Positions 1-5,694 of a stretch of DNA of 5,694 nt are shown piece by piece. Numbering within the stretch: position 1 is the stretch's first letter; each line of letters begins with the position of its first letter. Under the pieces are notes generated by a model, which was given only the letters and a program-made list of their open reading frames with translations, ran no database searches and had not been told where the DNA came from. Origin of the DNA: an uncultured Eubacteriales bacterium (GTDB taxonomy: Bacteria; Bacillota; Clostridia; Oscillospirales; Oscillospiraceae); the NCBI GenBank assembly GCA_900556935.1, contig USQL01000126.1, forward strand, positions 1 to 5,694, written 5' to 3'. Position numbers and translations under genes: made by a program.

Positions 1-327
1 GACTACACCATCATCTGGCGTTACTTCAGCTGGACCAACCAGACCCTGGCTATGATCGTTCTGTGGGCCGCCTCCATGTTCCTGTTCTATGAGAAGAAGA
101 ACTACTGGATTACCGCCGTCCCCGCTACCTTCATGACCGCCGTCTCCATCACCTACTTCATGCTGGGCAACGAGTGCCTGGGCCAGTTCCTGAACAAGGG
201 CGGCGTTTACAACACCGCTCTGGCTTACCCCGTTGGCATCGTGGTTGCAGCCCTGTTCCTGGGCATCTTCCTGTACAGCATCAAGAAGCGTGACGTAAAG
301 CCCCAGTACGAGACCCTGGGCAAGTAA
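1..327 (+). CDS. cstA: CstA-family carbon starvation protein / transporter, C-terminal fragment (5' end outside window)
   Basis: The reading frame is open from the first base to the TAA at 325-327, giving the last 108 residues of a larger protein. It starts with a stretch containing RYFSWTNQTLAMI, then WAASMFLFYEKKNYWITAVP and ATFMTAVSITYFML, which I recognise as the C-terminal region of clostridial CstA proteins. Three hydrophobic segments are visible, at about fragment residues 15-30, 35-55 and 73-94, followed by a short charged, presumably cytoplasmic tail (KKRDVKPQYETLGK). CstA proteins are multi-pass inner-membrane carriers linked to peptide or pyruvate uptake during carbon limitation; substrate cannot be inferred from this fragment. 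The nearest in-frame ATG (52) is internal and not the true start. The gene ends cleanly and is followed 12 bases later by a terminator, so it is probably the last gene of its transcript. The family call is firm; the gene symbol rests on family recognition only. Confidence 0.87.
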   Translation, partial: DYTIIWRYFSWTNQTLAMIVLWAASMFLFYEKKNYWITAVPATFMTAVSITYFMLGNECLGQFLNKGGVYNTALAYPVGIVVAALFLGIFLYSIKKRDVKPQYETLGK

Positions 328-339
328 TTCCATACCATA

Positions 340-378
340 AAAGGCGGGGGAGGACAACTTCCCCGCCCTTTGCGTTTT
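340..378 (+). terminator. Rho-independent terminator of the cstA transcript
   Basis: GGCGGGGGAG (343-352) pairs with CTTCCCCGCC (358-367) as a 10-bp stem with one G-U pair and a GACAA loop. AAA at 340-342 can also pair with TTT at 369-371 around a bulged C. The stem is followed by a T-rich tail, TTTGCGTTTT. It begins 12 bases after the cstA stop codon, the expected place for an intrinsic terminator. Confidence 0.85.
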
Positions 379-381
379 GCC

Positions 382-485
382 CTGTAGGGGCGGCTACCAG
401 CCGCCCGAAACGTATCGAAAGTGAGCTGTTAGAATAAAACACTCAATTCCGTCAATTAGCGGGCGGCTAATAGCCGCCCCTACAG
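382..485. repeat. 104-bp inverted-repeat (REP/MITE-like) element with hairpin-forming ends
   Basis: The left arm (382-407) begins CTGTAGGGGCGGCTA and the right arm (460-485) is its reverse complement over 26 bases with only two mismatches, both at the central loop. Each arm is itself a palindrome: GGGCGGCT at 388-395 pairs with AGCCGCCC at 399-406 around ACC, and GGGCGGCT at 461-468 pairs with AGCCGCCC at 472-479 around AAT. The 52-bp core between the arms is much richer in A and T (for example TTAGAATAAAACACTCAATT) and has no coding potential. The architecture (terminal inverted repeats, non-coding core, intergenic placement) fits a small non-autonomous mobile element or a REP-type palindromic unit. 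I see no clear target-site duplication, so the exact ends and mode of spread are inferred. It lies between the cstA terminator and the next gene's ribosome binding site, and may contribute to termination or transcript stability. Confidence 0.8.
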
Positions 486-510
486 TTCCTTTTTTGAATT
501 TTCTCATAGT

Positions 511-514
511 GAGG
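511..514 (+). promoter_or_regulatory. Ribosome binding site that selects ATG 521 as the start
   Basis: GAGG lies 6 bases upstream of ATG 521. The alternative upstream in-frame TTG at 494 overlaps the T-run after the inverted-repeat element and has no purine-rich sequence before it, so ATG 521 is preferred. Confidence 0.65.
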
Positions 515-520
515 TATTCC

Positions 521-1522
521 ATGATTTTTACTCCGAAACAGCTGGGAAAGACCACGCTGGATAAGCCGACCCTTTCCGTTGACAAGAAATTCTGCAAGCG
601 CTTTGGCCCCTGCGGTGTGGGCGACGAGGCGCTGTATCTCAACAGCTTCTATATTGACAGGTGTTATTATGTGGCCCTGAAATCCGTCAAGCGGGTGTTC
701 AAGCGGGTTGCCATGAGCAAGGGCGGCTTCTCCGGCAAGGGCGTGTTCGGCTCCATCCCCTATCTCGTGGTAGAGCTGGACGACGGCGCCTCTAAGCAGT
801 GCAATTTCAAATGGGAGCAGGATGTGGACATGATGATCGCCCATATCGCCTCCCTTTGCCCGGGTCTTCCCACCCGCTCCGTGGAAGCCGAGCGCAGACT
901 CCGGGAAAAGGAGGCCGCCCGGGAGGCAAAGTTCCTGAAGGAGCTGACCCCCAAGGCCCAGAAGGCCCGGGAAGAACTGGAGGGGGCCAAAGGCTACCTT
1001 GCAGGCTATCCGGAACAGACCGCCCAGCTCTCCGCCGCCGCCAAGCATAAGCGCAGCTCGGACCGCACCACCCCCGCCTACCGTTGGGTGGCCCTGGCCA
1101 TTATGGTTGCCGGTCTCCTCGCTCTGGCCTACGGCATTTACGTCCTGGTCAAGGGGGACACCACGGGCCTGTACTTCACCCTGCTGGGTCTGGCCGTGGC
1201 CTTCCTGTTCTCCGGCTCCCAGGTGCTTCCCACCGCAAGAACCAACAAAAAGGCCGTCACCGCCCTGTGGGAGCAATCCATTTCCGATATGGAAGCGGCG
1301 CTTCCCCCGGACTTTCCCGTCCCCGCCCGCTACGCCCATCCCATCGTCCTGGACCGGATGATCCGCATTCTCCGGGAGGGCCGGGCCCAGAGCGTCAAGG
1401 AGGCCCTGGCCGTTTTGAAGGAGGACCTGAAAAAGCTCAATTCCTCCGTCCAGGTGGAGCAGGAGGAATACGATGAGGTGGTCGCCATCAAGCCCATGTT
1501 CCTGCTGCAGGAGTACAAATAA
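521..1522 (+). CDS. Uncharacterised membrane protein with two central transmembrane helices
   Basis: This is a 333-residue protein of unknown function; I cannot assign a named family with confidence. Residues 1-112 form a compact soluble region with alternating beta-like segments (VALKSVKRVFKRV, IPYLVVELDDGASKQCNFKW) ending in a helix; the pattern is reminiscent of bacterial PH-like domains, but that is only an impression. Residues 119-160 are highly charged, Ala/Glu/Lys/Arg-rich and probably a long helix or coiled coil. Two hydrophobic helices follow, at about 189-210 (WVALAIMVAGLLALAYGIYV) and 216-237 (LYFTLLGLAVAFLFSG), separated by a short KGDTTG turn, so both soluble parts are probably on the same, cytoplasmic, face. 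The C-terminal 95 residues are charged and helical. No signal peptide is visible. The gene stands alone between the inverted-repeat element and a strong hairpin, converging on the asnB side. The start at 521 is chosen for its GAGG at 6-base spacing. Good codon use across the whole length supports a real gene. Confidence 0.85.
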   Translation: MIFTPKQLGKTTLDKPTLSVDKKFCKRFGPCGVGDEALYLNSFYIDRCYYVALKSVKRVFKRVAMSKGGFSGKGVFGSIPYLVVELDDGASKQCNFKWEQDVDMMIAHIASLCPGLPTRSVEAERRLREKEAAREAKFLKELTPKAQKAREELEGAKGYLAGYPEQTAQLSAAAKHKRSSDRTTPAYRWVALAIMVAGLLALAYGIYVLVKGDTTGLYFTLLGLAVAFLFSGSQVLPTARTNKKAVTALWEQSISDMEAALPPDFPVPARYAHPIVLDRMIRILREGRAQSVKEALAVLKEDLKKLNSSVQVEQEEYDEVVAIKPMFLLQEYK

Positions 1523-1552
1523 ATTACAAACCAGCTTTTAAGCGAATAGGAC

Positions 1553-1602
1553 AATCCCCCTGATTTTCAATCATCCTCGGTTGAAAATCAGGGGGATTCT
1601 TT
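1553..1602 (+). terminator. Strong hairpin terminator between convergent transcripts
   Basis: AATCCCCCTGATTTTCAA (1553-1570) and TTGAAAATCAGGGGGATT (1581-1598) are perfectly complementary over 18 bp. Two further pairs, including one G-U, can extend into the loop at 1571-1580. A short CTTT follows on the plus strand. It lies 30 bases past the stop of the membrane-protein gene and faces the incoming minus-strand asnB transcript, so it plausibly stops both directions. The T-tail is short on the plus strand and poor on the minus strand, so bidirectional action is inferred. Confidence 0.78.
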
Positions 1603-1638
1603 AACAGCCCACGGCTTTTATTGTTCCGGTCTTTCGCT

Positions 1639-1821
1639 CTACAGGGGGGGATTGGGCAGCCGCTGCTCCGCGGGCTTTCCCATCATCTCCAGCTGGGTAA
1701 CGGATTGGCACCCCTGGCGGATGGCGGTGCCCACGCAGTCATTGCCGGTGTCGCCGCCACCCAGAATCACCACATGCTTGCCCTTCACGTCGATGGAGAA
1801 GGTATTCTCCCGCCCGGGCAA
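1639..1821 (-). pseudogene. gltD: Remnant of glutamate synthase small subunit (gltD), internal fragment only
   Basis: Read on the minus strand, this 60-codon frame contains GKHVVILGGGDTGNDCVGTA followed by IRQGCQSVTQLEMMGKPAEQRLPN. That matches the second dinucleotide-binding (Rossmann) motif of the NADPH-dependent glutamate synthase small subunit and the conserved segment after it. In intact GltD (roughly 450-500 residues) this piece lies in the second half of the protein; nothing of the N-terminal FeS region, the FAD-binding motif or the C-terminus is present here. After RLPN the frame runs into PPL and a TAG, where intact family members continue with an N-P-W type sequence, so the homology stops abruptly. 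Upstream, family-like sequence fades before about position 1812, and the apparent TTG start at 1821 has no ribosome binding site. The piece is conserved in sequence but far too short to function, hence a deletion remnant. It lies downstream of asnB in the same orientation, consistent with a former nitrogen-assimilation operon. Confidence 0.82.
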
Positions 1822-1906
1822 TGACAGGCAGGACCTTGTCCATATCCTGCCCCATACAACTGGACTCCATGGTCTCCTCCCGGGCCAGCATCCGAGTACC
1901 GTCCAT
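1739..1906 (-). other. Possible small ORF or 5' remnant directly after asnB, running out of frame into the gltD remnant
   Basis: An ATG at 1906 lies 9 bases after the asnB stop codon and is preceded by GAGG (minus strand, overlapping the asnB stop region) at 7-base spacing. The frame encodes 55 residues starting MDGTRMLAREE. The first 34 or so residues look protein-like (Met- and acid-rich, with KVLPVIARAGEY). From about residue 35 the frame reads the gltD fragment out of frame, giving an Arg/His-rich tail (LLHRREGQACGDSGWRRHRQ) that is clearly not natural coding sequence, and ends at TGA 1741-1739. I do not recognise the N-terminal part. It may be the start of a former downstream gene joined by deletion to gltD sequence, or chance. 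Translation coupled to asnB is possible but a functional product is unlikely. Confidence 0.3.
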
Positions 1907-1915
1907 GGCTCTGCC

Positions 1916-3490
1916 TCACTTTCCGCTGTCGCCGTAGTTGGAGAGAACTCTGGCAGAGGGGTCTGTCACATCACAGCCCGCCCAGGTTTTGTTGGGCATC
2001 CAGAAATCCACAACCATCTGTGCCTGCCCCGGGTAGTAGCGCTCAAAAAGTTCCCGGTACATAAGGCTCTCTTTTGTAAAGGGCCGGGCAAAATCATAGA
2101 GCTTGCAGCGGCGGGCAAAGGTCTCGTCGGAATACACCGTCTCGGCGTATTCCTTCAGGTCGTCCACCATAGAGTGGCCCACCGCGTCGGAGAAGGCGGC
2201 CTTCTCCCGCATGAGAATATCCCGGGGCAGGTAGTCCCCCTCAAAGGCATGGCGCAAAAGGTACTTTCCCTTACCGTAGTGGTTGCGCTTCATCTCCGGG
2301 TCCAGAGCCATGACGTACTCCACAAATTCCAGGTCACCAAAGGGCACCCGGGCTTCCAACGAGTTGACGCTGATGCAGCGGTCCGCCCGGAGGACATCGT
2401 ACATATGCAGCTCCCGGATGCGCTTCTCCGCCTCCTTCTGGAATTCCTCGGCGCTGGGGGCGAAATCCGTATACTTGTAGCCGAACAGCTCGTCGGAGAT
2501 TTCGCCGGTGAGCAGCACCCGCAGGTCCGTATGCTCGTGGATATACTTGCACACCAGATACATGCCGATGGAGGCCCGAATGGTGGTAATGTCATAGGTT
2601 CCCAGCAGGGCTGCCACCTCCGGAAGGGCTTTTAAAACGTCCTCCTTGGTGATGATCACCTCTGTGTGGTCCGCCCCCAGGTAATCCGCAGCCTCCCGGG
2701 CGTATTTCAGGTCGATGGCATCGATGTCCATGCCGATGGAGAAGGTCTTGATGGGCTTTTTGCTCTCCCGGGCCGCCACGGCGCACACCAGGCTGGAATC
2801 CAGGCCGCCGGACAGCAGGAAGCCCACAGGCGCATCCGCATCCAGCCGCTTTTGGATTCCGGCGGTAAGCTTTTCCCGGATTTTGGTACAGGCAGTCTCC
2901 AAATCGTCTGTGCAGCGGTAGGCGGGAGCGCTCATATCCCGGTAGCAGACGAATTTTCCATCCTTATAGTAGTGTCCCGGAGGGAATGGCAGAATCCGGT
3001 TCGTTAGCCCCACCAGGTTCTTGGCCTCGCTGGCAAAAAGAATCTGCCCGTCCGTGTCATAGCCATAGTACAGGGGCCGGATGCCGATGGGGTCCCGGGC
3101 GGCAATCAGGTCTTTGCCGTCAAAAAGAATCATGGCAAATTCCGCGTCCAGCTCCCGGAACATGTCTACACCCTTTTCCTCGTACAGCGGGAGCAATATT
3201 TCGCAGTCGGACTCGCTGTGGAAAATATAGCCCTTCTTCTGAAGCGCCTCTCGAATGGCCCGGAAGCCGTAGATTTCGCCGTTGCACACCACGGCCCCAT
3301 CCCCCCGGACAAAGGGCTGCATTCCGGACTCGCTGAGCCCCATAATGCTCAGGCGGTGAAACCCCAGGAAGCCTCCGGGGATGGGGAGCATCCGGCTCAT
3401 ATCCGGCCCCCGGGACAGGGTTCTGTCAAAATAGGGGCGAATGCTTTCCGGCGTAAATTGTTTGCCAATATATCCAATGATCGAACACAT
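1916..3490 (-). CDS. asnB: Asparagine synthetase B, glutamine-hydrolysing
   Basis: This 524-residue cytoplasmic enzyme converts aspartate, ATP and glutamine to asparagine, AMP, PPi and glutamate. It opens with MCSIIGYIG, so removal of Met exposes Cys2, the N-terminal nucleophile of the class II glutaminase domain (about 2-190). Glutamine-binding elements are visible at HRLSIM (45-50, R46), CNGEIY (69-74) and SESDCE (92-97, D95). The synthetase domain begins with the ATP pyrophosphatase P-loop SGGLDSS (227-233). It continues with FSIGMD (250-255), TTIRASIGMYL (302-312), LTGEISDELFGY (327-338) and SLEARVPF (377-384). Length and motif order fit the bacterial/eukaryotic AsnB type (E. coli AsnB is about 554 residues). 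The third position of the usual GEGSDE motif is Ile here. The ATG at 3490 has AAAGGA 9 bases upstream and places the catalytic Cys correctly. It follows glnN by 99 bases in the same orientation, so GlnN can supply its glutamine. Confidence 0.95.
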   Translation of the reverse strand: MCSIIGYIGKQFTPESIRPYFDRTLSRGPDMSRMLPIPGGFLGFHRLSIMGLSESGMQPFVRGDGAVVCNGEIYGFRAIREALQKKGYIFHSESDCEILLPLYEEKGVDMFRELDAEFAMILFDGKDLIAARDPIGIRPLYYGYDTDGQILFASEAKNLVGLTNRILPFPPGHYYKDGKFVCYRDMSAPAYRCTDDLETACTKIREKLTAGIQKRLDADAPVGFLLSGGLDSSLVCAVAARESKKPIKTFSIGMDIDAIDLKYAREAADYLGADHTEVIITKEDVLKALPEVAALLGTYDITTIRASIGMYLVCKYIHEHTDLRVLLTGEISDELFGYKYTDFAPSAEEFQKEAEKRIRELHMYDVLRADRCISVNSLEARVPFGDLEFVEYVMALDPEMKRNHYGKGKYLLRHAFEGDYLPRDILMREKAAFSDAVGHSMVDDLKEYAETVYSDETFARRCKLYDFARPFTKESLMYRELFERYYPGQAQMVVDFWMPNKTWAGCDVTDPSARVLSNYGDSGK

Positions 3491-3499
3491 AGCTGTCTT

Positions 3500-3506
3500 T
3501 CCTTTC
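3500..3506 (-). promoter_or_regulatory. asnB ribosome binding site
   Basis: On the minus strand GAAAGGA ends 9 bases before the asnB ATG at 3490. It fixes the start that puts Cys at position 2. It lies just outside the 3517-3547 hairpin, so that hairpin does not directly sequester it. Confidence 0.65.
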
Positions 3507-3516
3507 TATTCTATGA

Positions 3517-3547
3517 CAAAACCGGATTTACGAGAAATCCGGTTTTG
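3517..3547 (-). promoter_or_regulatory. Perfect 13-bp hairpin in the glnN-asnB spacer (possible attenuator or partial terminator)
   Basis: AAAACCGGATTT (3518-3529) pairs perfectly with AAATCCGGTTTT (3535-3546) around an ACGAG loop, and C3517-G3547 adds a thirteenth pair. In the direction of transcription the 3' arm ends in TTTTG, so the U-run is part of the stem and followed by GTCATAG. That makes a weak or leaky terminator, a processing site, or an mRNA-stability element. It would separate glnN expression from asnB expression. The function is inferred; the structure is directly visible. Confidence 0.6.
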
Positions 3548-3549
3548 GA

Positions 3550-3569
3550 TTCCTCCGCCCTTGGAGGAA
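3550..3569 (-). promoter_or_regulatory. Small hairpin containing an SD-like GGAGG, just downstream of glnN
   Basis: TCCTCC (3551-3556) pairs with GGAGGA (3563-3568) around a 6-base loop, and T3550-A3569 adds one pair. It starts about 20 bases after the glnN stop on the minus strand, preceded there by a T-run. The 3' arm on the minus strand reads GGAGGA, but no start codon follows at a useful distance. It stands next to the larger 3517-3547 hairpin, so the two form a tandem structured spacer. No T-tail follows, so it is not an ordinary terminator. Confidence 0.45.
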
Positions 3570-3589
3570 AAATAATGAAAATGAATTGT

Positions 3590-5677
<2,088 letters not shown>

Positions 5678-5684
5678 ACTGATT

Positions 5685-5690
5685 TCCCCT
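5685..5690 (-). promoter_or_regulatory. glnN ribosome binding site
   Basis: On the minus strand AGGGGA lies 7 bases upstream of the ATG at 5677, within an A-rich leader that runs off the window edge. It supports the chosen start. Confidence 0.7.
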
Positions 5691-5694
5691 TTTT

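Noticed and set aside
430..435. TAGAAT as a -10 box for the membrane-protein gene
   Set aside because: No convincing -35 sequence lies 16-18 bases upstream; the match falls in the A/T-rich core of the inverted-repeat element and could be chance.
382..485. CRISPR-like repeat pair
   Set aside because: There are only two units, they are inverted relative to each other, and there is no series of equal spacers or cas gene.
467..1339. Long minus-strand open frame opposite the membrane-protein gene (290 codons)
   Set aside because: It is antisense to a frame with better protein character, its translation is Gly/His/Leu-rich low-complexity sequence with no motif, and it would run through the inverted-repeat element.
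1652..2635. Plus-strand open frame of 327 codons
   Set aside because: It is antisense to the gltD remnant and to asnB, whose catalytic motifs are unambiguous; the long open frame is a by-product of high GC content.
3508..3516. TAGAAT (minus strand) as an asnB-specific promoter -10 box
   Set aside because: The -35 region would lie within the hairpin and is a poor match, and the distance to the start codon is short; co-transcription with glnN explains expression more simply.
3493..3589. Riboswitch between glnN and asnB
   Set aside because: Only two simple hairpins are present; there is no multi-helix junction or conserved core I can match to a known class such as the glutamine riboswitch.

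Overview
The window looks like chromosome from a gut-type member of the Clostridia, most likely an Oscillospiraceae/Ruminococcaceae relative. This is inferred from the high-GC codon choice combined with clostridial-style proteins, a clostridial type III glutamine synthetase, and a GC-rich palindromic repeat of a kind I associate with that group. No rRNA or other marker gene is present to fix the taxonomy.

Layout: two plus-strand genes on the left converge on a minus-strand nitrogen-assimilation cluster on the right. Positions 1-327 hold the 3' end of a CstA-family carbon-starvation membrane transporter, followed by a rho-independent terminator (340-378). A 104-bp mobile-looking inverted-repeat element (382-485) fills most of the next gap. 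A two-helix membrane protein of unknown function (521-1522) follows. An 18-bp perfect hairpin (1553-1598) closes the plus-strand side.

On the minus strand, transcription enters from the right edge through glutamine synthetase III (glnN, 5677-3590). A 99-bp spacer with two hairpins follows, then glutamine-hydrolysing asparagine synthetase (asnB, 3490-1916). Just downstream of asnB lies a short remnant of a glutamate synthase small subunit gene (gltD, about 1821-1639), cut at both ends, with an out-of-frame small ORF (1906-1739) covering its upstream junction.

Together, GlnN makes glutamine from glutamate, ammonium and ATP, and AsnB uses that glutamine to amidate aspartate, returning glutamate. 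The gltD remnant suggests that an ancestral locus also carried glutamate synthase (the GS-GOGAT cycle partner) and that this part was lost by deletion. I did not find a convincing undescribed system. The items most worth a second look are the inverted-repeat element, the gltD scar with its frame junction, the intercistronic hairpins between glnN and asnB, and the uncharacterised membrane protein.
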